64,000 nucleotides of DNA from an uncultured Veillonella sp. (lineage in GTDB: Bacteria; Bacillota; Negativicutes; Veillonellales; Veillonellaceae), in assembly GCA_902477915.1 (NCBI GenBank), contig CABSJA010000003.1, forward strand, positions 1 through 64,000. The letters run 5' to 3'. Positions 18,995 through 27,665 of this stretch are shown piece by piece. A program made the translations under genes and the position numbers. Numbering within the stretch: position 1 is the stretch's first letter; the number at the start of each line of letters is the position of its first letter. A model generated the notes under the pieces. It was not told the DNA's origin. It did no database searches and saw only the letters and a list, made by a program, of their open reading frames with translations.

Positions 18995-19948
18995 ATGAGA
19001 ACAGCTTTAACAGAACTTTTACAAATTGAATATCCTATTATCCAAGGTGCTATGGCTTGGGTATCTGAACACAAATTAGTATCTGCCGTTGCAAACGCTG
19101 GTGCAACAGGCGTTATCGCCCTCGGTGGTCGTGATGCAGAATGGACTCGCAACGAAATTCGTGCATGCAAAGAATTAACTGATAAACCATTCGGTGTTAA
19201 CCTTATGTTGATGGCTCCTAATAAAGACGAGTTGGTAGATGTTATCATCCAAGAAAAACCTGCTTTCGTAACACTTGGTGCTGGTAATCCTGTACCATAT
19301 ATCAAACCTCTTCAAGAGGCTGGTATCAAGGTTATCCCTGTAGTTCCTTCCCTTAAATTAGCTAAACGTATCGAAGAAGCTGGCGCTGATGCAATGATCG
19401 TAGAAGGTATGGAAGCTGGTGGTCACATCGGTAGCCAAACAACAATGTCTTTAATGGAAAACATTTTACCTGAAATCTCTATTCCTGTAGTAGTAGCTGG
19501 CTCTATCGTTGATGGTCGCGGTCTTGCTGCTGCATTACTCATGGGTGCACAAGGTGTACAAATGGGCTCTCGCTTCTTACTTGCTGAGGAATGCCAAGCA
19601 CACAAAAATATGAAAGAAGCCATTATCAAAGCTACAGATACTGATTCTGTTGTAACGGGTCTTCTCTCTGGCCACGGTGGTGTTCGTAGTTTAAAAAATG
19701 AATTTACTACTCGCTATTTGGCCGCAGAAACTGATGGCGTTACTACCCCTGAAGAACGTACAAAAATGTCTCAAGGCACTAATAAACGCGCTGCTATTGA
19801 TGGCGATGTTGTAAATGGTGCTGTACAAGTCGGTCAAGCATTGAATCGTCTTGTAGCTATTGAGCCAGCTCATACAATCGTTCAAACTGTAATGAACGAA
19901 GCTATTATGTCTATTCGTAAGGCTCAACGCCTTCTTGAAATTGTTTAA
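18995..19948 (+). CDS. FabK-like FMN oxidoreductase (second enoyl-ACP reductase paralogue)
   Basis: 317-residue TIM-barrel flavoprotein closely resembling the fabK product in this window: LLQIEYPIIQGAMAWVS, PFGVNLMLMAP, EGMEAGGHIGSQTTMSLM, AGSIVDGRG and VQMGSRFLLAEEC. AGGAGG lies ahead of the ATG. It stands outside the fab operon, on the opposite strand, followed after 17 bases by a carbonic anhydrase-like gene. It may be an alternative enoyl-ACP reductase or a nitronate/quinone-type oxidoreductase; sequence alone does not decide. Confidence 0.82.
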   Translation: MRTALTELLQIEYPIIQGAMAWVSEHKLVSAVANAGATGVIALGGRDAEWTRNEIRACKELTDKPFGVNLMLMAPNKDELVDVIIQEKPAFVTLGAGNPVPYIKPLQEAGIKVIPVVPSLKLAKRIEEAGADAMIVEGMEAGGHIGSQTTMSLMENILPEISIPVVVAGSIVDGRGLAAALLMGAQGVQMGSRFLLAEECQAHKNMKEAIIKATDTDSVVTGLLSGHGGVRSLKNEFTTRYLAAETDGVTTPEERTKMSQGTNKRAAIDGDVVNGAVQVGQALNRLVAIEPAHTIVQTVMNEAIMSIRKAQRLLEIV

Positions 19949-19965
19949 TAAATTAGGAGTACCAT

Positions 19966-20514
19966 ATGTTACCATTTCATGGAAAATATCCAAAATTAGA
20001 TCCTAAAAGTTGCGTCATGCCCGGTGCGGAACTTGCTGGTGATGTAGAACTTAAAGAATATGCATCTATTTGGCAAAACTGTGCACTTCGTGGCGACGTA
20101 AATAAAATTATTGTAGGTCGTTACTCTAATGTACAAGATAATTCTGTACTACATGTGGACGACGATAAAGCATGCGTCCTTGGCGATTATGTAACAATCG
20201 GCCACGGTGCCATCGTTCATGCTAGTACAATCGAAGACAATGTGTTAGTTGGCATGGGTGCCATTGTATTAAGTGGTTGTCATATTGGCTCTGGCTCTAT
20301 TATTGCAGCCGGTGCGGTAGTAAAAGAAAACACTGTCATCCCACCTAATTCTTTAGTAGTAGGCATTCCTGCTCGTATTGTTCGCACAGATGAAACTCAA
20401 ATCGAACGTATTCACAATCAAGCTTTAAAATATAAACACTTGTGGACTATTGAATATGGTATGCTTCCTGATGCAGGTGGCGAGGAATACGATAAAAACG
20501 CTAAGATCGTATAA
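19966..20514 (+). CDS. Gamma-class carbonic anhydrase-like hexapeptide protein
   Basis: 182-residue left-handed beta-helix protein of the YrdA/gamma carbonic anhydrase family. Hexapeptide repeats run from about residue 18 to 125. The three zinc-type histidines are in place: His63 (VLHVDDD), His80 and His85 (IGHGAIVH). The C-terminal helix follows VVGIPARIVR. It may hydrate CO2 or act as a metal-binding scaffold; many relatives have no proven activity. TAGGAG precedes the ATG; it is the second gene of a two-gene plus-strand unit. Confidence 0.88.
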   Translation: MLPFHGKYPKLDPKSCVMPGAELAGDVELKEYASIWQNCALRGDVNKIIVGRYSNVQDNSVLHVDDDKACVLGDYVTIGHGAIVHASTIEDNVLVGMGAIVLSGCHIGSGSIIAAGAVVKENTVIPPNSLVVGIPARIVRTDETQIERIHNQALKYKHLWTIEYGMLPDAGGEEYDKNAKIV

Positions 20515-20525
20515 TTACATATAAC

Positions 20526-20559
20526 AAAAGCGGATAGTTGATCACAACTATCCGCTTTT
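20526..20559. terminator. Bidirectional terminator
   Basis: 15-bp perfect stem AAAAGCGGATAGTTG / CAACTATCCGCTTTT with an ATCA loop and T-run, 12 bases after the carbonic anhydrase-like gene. It can also serve the convergent ClC gene, whose stop lies 120 bases away. Confidence 0.93.
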
Positions 20560-20679
20560 ATTTTTTATTCACAAGCTTAATATGCCTTTATATAACTAAA
20601 TATCACATTATAACTTTATAGCATTTTAACGAAATAAAAATATGTAGTCATACACATTTATAAATACTCTAATTAATAA

Positions 20680-21918
20680 CTATTTATTGATTTTTAATTT
20701 AGCCTGAACAATTTGTTCTACCATAAGTGCTGTCCCCATGGTCAATGCTATAGGGAACAACATTTCTACAGAAAACCTAGATAACTCAAGCATAAATACA
20801 CAAGATGTCATCGGCATCTTTTGAGCAAGGCCAAGGAATGCTACGGCACCGATGAATGCTGCCATACCTAATGATATAGGGGCAACAGCAATAGACCAAA
20901 TGGTACCAAATACTATAGCTAGCGTACTTCCCAACATCATAGATGGAGTAATACGGCCACCATATGCACCTGCTGCTAATGCGAGTAGTACTGCTACCCA
21001 CTTAGAACCAAATAAACCTAATGCATAAGTCCATGTAATTTCATTGGTAAAGGTTAATTCATTGCCAGCTTTACCATTCCCAAGAATTTCAGGGAAATAC
21101 ATAGCTAATACACCGATAAGTGTAAATGCTACGATAGAAATGGGAATCATAACAGGACTGCTACGATGAATAGCTGGTAACTTACTTTGTGTAATATTAA
21201 ATAAAACTACACCTAACGCAACAATAGCACCCAAGGCAATGGAGAATTCAACATAATGGCTACCCAAGCTAGGTTGAGCCATTGTATATTGAATAACATC
21301 CCCTACACCCGCCTGTCTCGTTACAAAGGTTGCTAATCCACAGCATACAAGAGCAGCACTCATAGCCCGTATATTCCATGTAAGAAGCAATGTTTCCAAT
21401 GTAAAAATCGCTGCCGATAACGGTGAATTATAAACCGCTGCCAAGCCAGCACCTGCTGCACAAGCAATCAATAGTTGGCGGTCTTCTTGTTTTATATCAA
21501 AATGTTTAACTAAAAAAGTTGTAATCCCTGCACTGGCTTCACGTGGTGCGACTTCTCGCCCTAATGGTGAACCAATACCTACGGTAATAATTTGTAAAGT
21601 TGCATGTAAAACAGTAGTAATAGGATTCATATCCATTTTACCAGATACAGCCGTTTTAATATCTACTACACCTTTACCATATCGGTGAATAAGTACCCAA
21701 CCAACACCGCCTATAAGACCGCAAATAATCAGTGGTATCAATCGCTCTACCGGAGATACACGAGCTACAGCAGTGCCAAAACTCATATGATCAGCAGAAG
21801 AATAATGATATACAAAGTGCTGAACCCCATGTAATAAATGTGTATAAGAAGCCCCTACCAATCCCGCTATAAATCCAACGATAATTATGAGGCCTATTAA
21901 ACGTTTATCAAATGCCAT
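20680..21918 (-). CDS. ClC-family chloride channel/transporter
   Basis: 412-residue integral membrane protein with some 10-12 hydrophobic segments. ClC elements: the GSPLGREVAP stretch, equivalent to the GREGP motif with its gating glutamate, and GAYGGRITPSMMLGS near the second anion-binding loop. No CBS domains at the C-terminus. It would move chloride or fluoride across the inner membrane; which ion, and whether as channel or H+ antiporter, cannot be told. Begins two bases after nrdG ends, so it is probably co-transcribed with it. Confidence 0.9.
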   Translation of the reverse strand: MAFDKRLIGLIIIVGFIAGLVGASYTHLLHGVQHFVYHYSSADHMSFGTAVARVSPVERLIPLIICGLIGGVGWVLIHRYGKGVVDIKTAVSGKMDMNPITTVLHATLQIITVGIGSPLGREVAPREASAGITTFLVKHFDIKQEDRQLLIACAAGAGLAAVYNSPLSAAIFTLETLLLTWNIRAMSAALVCCGLATFVTRQAGVGDVIQYTMAQPSLGSHYVEFSIALGAIVALGVVLFNITQSKLPAIHRSSPVMIPISIVAFTLIGVLAMYFPEILGNGKAGNELTFTNEITWTYALGLFGSKWVAVLLALAAGAYGGRITPSMMLGSTLAIVFGTIWSIAVAPISLGMAAFIGAVAFLGLAQKMPMTSCVFMLELSRFSVEMLFPIALTMGTALMVEQIVQAKLKINK

Positions 21919-21920
21919 AC

Positions 21921-22418
21921 TTACTCCATTGCTAATACGACTTCGTCTGTTTCTAATGTTTTCTTAACATCTATAATACGTTGATTAGATGACCCTCTAA
22001 ATCGCAATGCTGGATCTTTTAGTTCATCTACAAAGCGACCGTCTACGAGAATATCAATTTCATGTAATAAAGCGCTTCTCAACTCATCTTCTAAGATATC
22101 ATCTATTGTATAACCTGAATAGGCCCAAATTTTCTTGTCTGGCGCCGCCGCACGGACTGCCCGCACCACCGGCAATAAACCTTGTACATTTTGGAACGGT
22201 TCCCCACCTAACAAGGTTAAACCTGAGCATGTTGGACTTTTCACATAGGATACAACTAAATCAGTTTCAGATTGAGTCCACTCCTTACCGGCATTAAAAT
22301 CCTGGTATTCTTCATTAAAACAGTTATAACAACAATGTGTACAACCGGTTACGAATATAGATGTACGAATACCTTCCCCATTGGCAATATCATATTGTCT
22401 TATTTGCCCATATCTCAT
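21921..22418 (-). CDS. nrdG: NrdG, anaerobic ribonucleotide reductase activase
   Basis: Radical SAM enzyme that installs the glycyl radical on NrdD. The 4Fe-4S motif CX3CX2C is at Cys26, Cys30 and Cys33 (FVTGCTHCCYNC), followed by LLGGEPF. The ATG at 22418 is chosen because GGAGG lies six bases before it; the frame opens nine codons earlier but that start has no ribosome site. Lies 137 bases after nrdD with a terminator and a half NrdR-like box between them. Confidence 0.95.
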   Translation of the reverse strand: MRYGQIRQYDIANGEGIRTSIFVTGCTHCCYNCFNEEYQDFNAGKEWTQSETDLVVSYVKSPTCSGLTLLGGEPFQNVQGLLPVVRAVRAAAPDKKIWAYSGYTIDDILEDELRSALLHEIDILVDGRFVDELKDPALRFRGSSNQRIIDVKKTLETDEVVLAME

Positions 22419-22454
22419 AATTACCTCCATAGTAGTGGTAATCAACTTTGACTA

Positions 22455-22470
22455 ACACTATATAGATATA
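22455..22470 (-). promoter_or_regulatory. Partial NrdR-like box upstream of nrdG
   Basis: ACACTATATAGATATA: the first ten bases equal the NrdR consensus half ACACTATATA, 11 of 16 positions overall. It overlaps a possible -10 region of an nrdG promoter (TTGTAA 18 bases upstream of TATAGT on the minus strand). Confidence 0.4.
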
Positions 22471-22491
22471 TTTCTATTTCTTACAAACGCA

Positions 22492-22522
22492 GTAAAAGCT
22501 GTGCCTTAAGCACAGCTTTTAC
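22492..22522 (-). terminator. Terminator between nrdD and nrdG
   Basis: 13-bp perfect stem GTAAAAGCTGTGC / GCACAGCTTTTAC with a five-base loop, 33 bases after the nrdD stop. It lacks a long T tract on the minus strand beyond the stem, so partial read-through into nrdG is possible. Confidence 0.75.
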
Positions 22523-22555
22523 CATGTATTTATAGTAACTATAATTCTAATAATT

Positions 22556-24706
22556 TTAAATGTGCATTACACGATCTTTGATTTCTTTCGTACGACCTTC
22601 GTTCCAGAAGTTTTCACCCAAATAACCACAAGTACGACGAATAACAGTTAATTTATCGCGGTTTGTATTGTGGCAACGTGGGCATTCCCATTCATTATTC
22701 TCGTTTACCTTAATTTCACCATCAAAACCACATTCGTGACAATAGTCAGACTTGGTATTGAATTCAGCATAAGAAATATGATCATAAATATATTGAATCA
22801 TAGTCAAAACAGCTGGGATATTGTTAGTCATATTCGGAATTTCCGCATAGGAAATACAACCGCCGGTCGATTTCTTTTGGAATTCAGATTCAAAATTAAA
22901 CTTATCAAATACATTGATTTCTTCACGAACATTAACGTGATAACTATTAGTGTAATACCCTTTATCAGTAATATCTTCAATTACACCAAAGCGAGCACGA
23001 TCGAGAGAAGAGAATCGATTTGTTAAGCTTTCAGCAGGTGTACCATATAAACCAAAGCCAAGATTATGTTTATCATGCCATAGATTGATAGCATCATTTA
23101 AACGATCCATAATTTTCATGGCGAATACACGACCTTTTTCACCTGTGTTAGACTCACCAGTAATCAATCGAGTTGCTTCATAAATACCGATGTAGCCAAG
23201 AGAAATCGTTGCATAACCACCAGTAAGGAAGCGAGCGATTTTTTCTCCTTTTTTTAGGCGCGCAATAGCACCGTGTTGCCAATGAATTGGCGATACATCA
23301 CTCACTACATCCTTTAATAAGTTGTAACGTAATAGTAATGCTTTTTCAGCTAATTCAAGACGTTTATCTAAAATTTCAAAGAATCTTTCTTCACTACCGC
23401 GAGCTAAGATGCCAATTTGAGGTAAGTTCAAACTTACAACGCCCATATTAAAGCGACCATCAAATTTATAGTTCCCCTTTTCATCCTTCCAAGGAGATAA
23501 GAAAGAACGACATCCCATTGGGCTAAATACATTACCTTCATAGTTTTCCTTCATCTTCTTAGCGGAAATGTAATCTGGATACATGCGTTTAGCCGTACAT
23601 TGTGCAGCAAGTTCAGTTAAATAGTAATATGGACTATCAGGCGTTACATTATGTTCATCAAGAACATAAATCAATTTAGGGAATGCTGGCGTAATATATA
23701 CATCAGCTTCATTTTTTACACCCTTAATACGTTGGCGCAAGATCTCTTCTGTAATAAGAGCAGCCTCTTTAGCGTATTCATAATCAGGTTTAAAATACAT
23801 GAACAATGTAACAAATGGAGATTGACCATTTGTAGTCATCAATGTATTGATTTGATATTGGATAGTTTGGATGCCATCCTTAACCTCTTTACGCGTACGT
23901 TTCCACGCAATTTCACGGGCTTTTTCCATATTTGGTTCCATCCCGTAAATCTCAACTTGTTCTTCAATAACATTGTTAAGGATTTTTTCGTAAGATTTAC
24001 GTACGAATGGCGCCAAAATGCGATCGATACCATTAATACTTTGACCGCCGTATTGACCAGATGCAACTTGGGCAATAATTTGCGTTGTTACTGTACATGC
24101 AACTTGGAAGGATTTAGGTGTATCAATTTTCTTACCATTGATAACCGTACCATTTGTTAGCATATCTTCCAAATTGATCAAGCAACAGTTAAACATAGGT
24201 TGGATAATGTAATCCATATCATGGAAATGGATAGCACCACTATCATGGGCTTCTAAAATATCTGTAGGAATTAATTTACGGCGAGCGATATCCTTAGATA
24301 CTTCACCAGCGATTAAATCACGTTGTGTAGATACAATGGCAGCATCCTTATTAGAATTTTCATCGAGAACGCTAACATTACTGCGATCTAATAAACCGAT
24401 TACATCATCATCAGTAGTATTTTGACGACGTTTAAAAGCTTGAACAGCTTTGTAACCTTCATAGGCACGTGCCGTTGCAGGATTATGATACTCAATCAAC
24501 TTATAATACACTTGATCTTCAATAGCATAAATTGTCATGTCTTTTTGGAGCTTTGTAGCATATTCTTCAATTTCATCAGCAATACGCTGTGCCAACCCCT
24601 CTTCGTACAACCCTGTACTACTATGCTCAGCTTTTTCTATAGCCAAAGCAATCTTATTCTTATCAAATGGTACCTTTGTACCATCCCGTTTAATGACCTG
24701 CAACAT
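22556..24706 (-). CDS. nrdD: NrdD, anaerobic (class III) ribonucleoside-triphosphate reductase
   Basis: Oxygen-sensitive glycyl-radical enzyme making dNTPs. N-terminal ATP-cone allosteric domain (about 1-95, starting MLQVIKRDGTKVPFDKNKI), the catalytic barrel, then a C-terminal zinc site (YCHECG ... CPRC) and the radical loop RRTCGYLG with Gly694. 716 residues is full length. GGAGG lies ahead of the ATG. Control is suggested by a promoter overlapped by NrdR-like boxes and a hairpin in the leader. Consistent with an anaerobic lifestyle. Confidence 0.97.
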   Translation of the reverse strand: MLQVIKRDGTKVPFDKNKIALAIEKAEHSSTGLYEEGLAQRIADEIEEYATKLQKDMTIYAIEDQVYYKLIEYHNPATARAYEGYKAVQAFKRRQNTTDDDVIGLLDRSNVSVLDENSNKDAAIVSTQRDLIAGEVSKDIARRKLIPTDILEAHDSGAIHFHDMDYIIQPMFNCCLINLEDMLTNGTVINGKKIDTPKSFQVACTVTTQIIAQVASGQYGGQSINGIDRILAPFVRKSYEKILNNVIEEQVEIYGMEPNMEKAREIAWKRTRKEVKDGIQTIQYQINTLMTTNGQSPFVTLFMYFKPDYEYAKEAALITEEILRQRIKGVKNEADVYITPAFPKLIYVLDEHNVTPDSPYYYLTELAAQCTAKRMYPDYISAKKMKENYEGNVFSPMGCRSFLSPWKDEKGNYKFDGRFNMGVVSLNLPQIGILARGSEERFFEILDKRLELAEKALLLRYNLLKDVVSDVSPIHWQHGAIARLKKGEKIARFLTGGYATISLGYIGIYEATRLITGESNTGEKGRVFAMKIMDRLNDAINLWHDKHNLGFGLYGTPAESLTNRFSSLDRARFGVIEDITDKGYYTNSYHVNVREEINVFDKFNFESEFQKKSTGGCISYAEIPNMTNNIPAVLTMIQYIYDHISYAEFNTKSDYCHECGFDGEIKVNENNEWECPRCHNTNRDKLTVIRRTCGYLGENFWNEGRTKEIKDRVMHI

Positions 24707-24757
24707 ATTGGCAACCTCCCCATTTTGTTACCGCTGAAATATATGTTAAGACATAGA

Positions 24758-24783
24758 AAAAAGTATGGAAAACCATACTTTTT
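24758..24783 (-). terminator. Terminator-like hairpin in the nrdD leader
   Basis: 11-bp perfect stem AAAAAGTATGG / CCATACTTTTT, tetraloop, and a T6 tract on the minus strand. It lies between the nrdD promoter and the nrdD start, so it would act as an attenuator or leader stabiliser rather than the end of an operon. Confidence 0.6.
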
Positions 24784-24845
24784 ATAAATTTATATGTAAA
24801 AATGTAAAGAATTATGACTAAACTCTCTATTTTTACCGCTAACTC

Positions 24846-24874
24846 AGTATACTATATATGGTGGTTGTTTTCAA
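24846..24874 (-). promoter_or_regulatory. nrdD promoter
   Basis: -35 TTGAAA (24869-24874), spacer of exactly 17 bases, -10 TATACT (24846-24851). The start point would be near 24839, giving a leader of about 130 bases that includes the hairpin at 24758-24783. Confidence 0.8.
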
Positions 24875-24897
24875 GAACAAATACAATATAAAGTAAA
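24849..24897. promoter_or_regulatory. Two candidate NrdR boxes
   Basis: ATACTATATATGGTGG (24849-24864) matches the NrdR box ACACTATATATAGTGT at 13 of 16 positions and covers the -10 and spacer. ATACAATATAAAGTAA (24882-24897) matches at 11 of 16 and lies 33 bases away, close to the three-turn spacing of tandem NrdR boxes. NrdR itself is not encoded in the window. Confidence 0.55.
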
Positions 24898-24900
24898 AAT

Positions 24901-24943
24901 AGGCTCTTTTAGCCATGCCAATACAGCATGAATAAAAGAACCT
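24901..24943 (-). terminator. Terminator after the CpsB-like gene
   Basis: Stem AGGCTCTTTTA / TAAAAGAACCT (one mismatch) with an inner CATGC / GCATG stem; starts eight bases after the stop codon at 24951. Confidence 0.8.
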
Positions 24944-24950
24944 ATATAAA

Positions 24951-25754
24951 TTATAATGTAAAACCAAATAGACGTGTCAAGAAATTGGATTTTTGACCTA
25001 CCCAACTAGAAGGAACCGCTGGATAGAATGTGCGATCAGCTAAAAGATCGCGTTCATTGAGATGAATATTCGGCAACAAATCTTTTTTGTACGTACTATC
25101 TAATTTAGAAATAGCTTCTACGTAGCCTTGATGTGCTTGTACATCACTTTCATTACAGTAACCAGTACCAAAGAAGTGAATTAGACCATTGCGATATAAT
25201 TCAATAGCCCTATGATAGTTAGCATTGCTATGATTAAAGGAAGCCATATTACATTGAATTAGTATCCCTTTATCTACCCATTCCAACAATTGCTCTGGTT
25301 TAGTAAACAATTGACGATGTGTCTCTACTTCACTAATGATAGGAACAATCCCCATATTAAGCAAAGCTAGCAACCATGCATTAATGTGATGGACTTTGCT
25401 ATTTTCAGGAATGGACACTAACATAAAATGGCTATTTCCCAATAGATATTGATTGCGATGAGAAGCAATATATTCAATCATTTCATCACAAAGCAAAACT
25501 CGAGCACCACCATGAATAGTTACATCCACTTGTTGTTCCCCTACAGCAAGCTTCACATCATTCAATGTTGTTTCCATCTCATCCCATGTATTCATATCCA
25601 TAGATACGGTTACATCAGGTGTACTAAAAATATCTGTAATACCTTGTTCAGCCAAAGATTTTATCATTTTTACTGATTCTGCCATTGTTTGTGGCCCTTG
25701 AGGCCCTAACACAGCTGGCAAAATGCAACCATGTAAGTCAACCACGCGATTCAT
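24951..25754 (-). CDS. Degenerate CpsB/YwqE-like PHP-domain protein
   Basis: 267-residue protein with the overall plan of Firmicutes tyrosine phosphatases CpsB/YwqE (PHP fold): DLHGCILP at the N-terminus, QGITDIFSTPD, GIVPIISEVETHR and HFFGTGYCN in the expected order. However, comparing with the CpsB motifs, the metal ligands are replaced: second His of HxH by Cys10, the His of TPH/TSH by Asp47, the Glu of GAE by Arg85, the His of AHxER by Glu142, and Asp/His of SDxH by Gly198/Cys200. Only His8 remains. Probably not an active phosphatase. Transcribed alone, between its own promoter and terminator, directly downstream of the capsule operon. Confidence 0.75.
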   Translation of the reverse strand: MNRVVDLHGCILPAVLGPQGPQTMAESVKMIKSLAEQGITDIFSTPDVTVSMDMNTWDEMETTLNDVKLAVGEQQVDVTIHGGARVLLCDEMIEYIASHRNQYLLGNSHFMLVSIPENSKVHHINAWLLALLNMGIVPIISEVETHRQLFTKPEQLLEWVDKGILIQCNMASFNHSNANYHRAIELYRNGLIHFFGTGYCNESDVQAHQGYVEAISKLDSTYKKDLLPNIHLNERDLLADRTFYPAVPSSWVGQKSNFLTRLFGFTL

Positions 25755-25848
25755 ATTCTTTCCCTTCTACTTACGATAATCCCTTACAGAAATCGTTCTC
25801 TTTATAAAGTTCATGTTTATCTCATTTATTTTTCATTTTCTATTCATG

Positions 25849-25877
25849 ATTATATCAAGGGAAAAGTGGCTTGTACA
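25849..25877 (-). promoter_or_regulatory. Promoter of the CpsB-like gene
   Basis: -10 TATAAT (25849-25854, perfect), 17-base spacer, weak -35 TGTACA (25872-25877). The leader is about 90 bases. Confidence 0.65.
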
Positions 25878-25954
25878 GTGGTTTTTATATAAAAATAGAT
25901 AAATTATAATATGTTCATTTAATATATTTTTTATATTTTCATGTTATCTTCATT

Positions 25955-25993
25955 AAAAATACCTCATAATCGCTAAGATTATGAGGTATTTTT
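25955..25993 (-). terminator. Terminator closing the capsule operon
   Basis: 17-bp perfect stem AAAAATACCTCATAATC / GATTATGAGGTATTTTT with a five-base loop, 25 bases after the vanZ-like stop. Confidence 0.93.
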
Positions 25994-26017
25994 ACATATT
26001 TGTATATTATTAACAAT

Positions 26018-26464
26018 TTAATTTTTAAATGTACTTCGTTTATACCTGATGTAATGAACTAGCTTCACTACTAGAATACCAATAACAACACCAACAGTAT
26101 CAATCAAAATATCAGAAATCTGAGAGCTACGCCCTGGTGAAAACAATTGTATAAATTCATCAAGACTAGCTATCAACATGCCTAAACCTATGGTCTTTAT
26201 TACGGTACCGTATGTAATATATCGACGTAGAATCGTATATAAAACACCACCAAGGATTGTAAACTCTGTAAGATGGGCTAACTTTCGAACAATCCTATTC
26301 AAGGTCCATATATTTCCATGAAAGCCTAACTTATTTACTATAGGAGCAAAGGTCTCTGCAAAGAGCAAGCTAAATCCATCTGAAGATCCGCCATTTTGCA
26401 TCGAATTATCCCATATAAAAAATACAATTAGACCTAATAGAATATATAGTATCCAACGTTTCAT
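26018..26464 (-). CDS. VanZ-like membrane protein
   Basis: 148 residues with four hydrophobic segments and the VanZ core DEFIQLFSPGRSSQISDILIDTVG near residues 102-125. VanZ-family proteins are found in glycopeptide resistance and polysaccharide loci; molecular function is not settled. It is the last gene of the capsule operon, so a role in envelope polymer handling is more likely than antibiotic resistance (inference). Confidence 0.85.
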   Translation of the reverse strand: MKRWILYILLGLIVFFIWDNSMQNGGSSDGFSLLFAETFAPIVNKLGFHGNIWTLNRIVRKLAHLTEFTILGGVLYTILRRYITYGTVIKTIGLGMLIASLDEFIQLFSPGRSSQISDILIDTVGVVIGILVVKLVHYIRYKRSTFKN

Positions 26465-26498
26465 ATTACTCTCCTAAACGCCATAATACATATCTATC

Positions 26499-27665
26499 TT
26501 AATCGCGGTCAAAAATATCTCTTGTATAAACTTTATCCTTCACATCTTCTAAGCTCTTATCCCAACGATTAGCGACTATAACGTCACTAACACGTTTAAA
26601 ATCTTCAAAGTTGCGAATAACAGGTGAATTAAAGAAATCTTCTGCATCAAGAGTCGGTTCATAAACAACTACGGCAATACCCTTTGCCTTGATACGCTTC
26701 ATTACACCTTGAATTGCAGATGCTCTAAAGTTATCAGAGTTCATTTTCATCGTCAAGCGATAAATGCCAACAATTTTTGGATTCTTCCCTATAATAACAT
26801 CTGCTACATGGTCTTTACGAGTTCTATTAGCATCCACAATAGCAGAGATTAAATTTTGTGGAACATCATTATAGTTAGCTAATAATTGCTTAGTATCTTT
26901 TGGCAAACAATACCCACCATAACCAAAGGATGGATTATTATAGAAGTCTCCAATACGAGGATCTAAACAAACGCCATTGATGATTTGGCTTGTATTAAGG
27001 CCACGAACCTCAGCATAAGAATCTAACTCATTAAAGTATGCAACGCGCAATGCCAAATACGTATTAGCAAATAATTTAATCGCTTCTGCTTCCGTAGAGT
27101 CTGTATATAATTGAGGTACATGTTCCTTAATAGCACCATCAGCTAATAGTTGTCCAAAACGGCGGGCCCGTTCAGAGTCTTCCCCTACCACAATACGAGA
27201 AGGATGTAAATTATCATATAAAGCTTTACCTTCGCGTAAGAACTCTGGAGAGAATATCAAGTTCTCTGTATTAAATTCCTTACGCATTTGAACGGTGTAC
27301 CCAACTGGCACAGTGGACTTAATAATCATAACAGCATCTGGATTAATATCTAATACTGTTTTAATAACTTGTTCTACAGAAGAGGTATCAAAAAAGTTCT
27401 TTTGAGGATCGTAGTTAGTAGGCGTTGAAATAATAACATACTCAGCACCTTTAAAAGCTTCTACAGGATCTAATGTAGCTTTAAAGTTTAACTTCTTAGT
27501 AGCTAAATACTCCTGCAATTCCGCATCTACAATAGGCGACTCTTTGCGATTTAGCATTTCAACCTTTTCAGGGATAATATCGAGGGCCACCACTTCATTA
27601 TGTTGTGCTAATAAAACACCGTTTGAAAGGCCTACATAGCCTGTACCAGCAATTGCAATCTTCAT
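26499..27665 (-). CDS. ugd: UDP-glucose 6-dehydrogenase
   Basis: Oxidises UDP-glucose to UDP-glucuronate with two NAD+. N-terminal Rossmann motif [14 protein letters not shown], central helices with the [11 protein letters not shown] motif, and the catalytic cysteine in [16 protein letters not shown]. 388 residues, the shorter bacterial capsule type. Directly follows the epimerase gene without a gap, so the pair makes UDP-glucuronate and UDP-galacturonate for the polymer. Confidence 0.95.
   Translation of the reverse strand: MKIAIAGTGYVGLSNGVLLAQHNEVVALDIIPEKVEMLNRKESPIVDAELQEYLATKKLNFKATLDPVEAFKGAEYVIISTPTNYDPQKNFFDTSSVEQVIKTVLDINPDAVMIIKSTVPVGYTVQMRKEFNTENLIFSPEFLREGKALYDNLHPSRIVVGEDSERARRFGQLLADGAIKEHVPQLYTDSTEAEAIKLFANTYLALRVAYFNELDSYAEVRGLNTSQIINGVCLDPRIGDFYNNPSFGYGGYCLPKDTKQLLANYNDVPQNLISAIVDANRTRKDHVADVIIGKNPKIVGIYRLTMKMNSDNFRASAIQGVMKRIKAKGIAVVVYEPTLDAEDFFNSPVIRNFEDFKRVSDVIVANRWDKSLEDVKDKVYTRDIFDRD

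Noticed and set aside
26018..26464. VanZ-like gene as a glycopeptide-resistance determinant
   Set aside because: No vanA/H/X genes nearby; VanZ-family proteins are common in polysaccharide loci.
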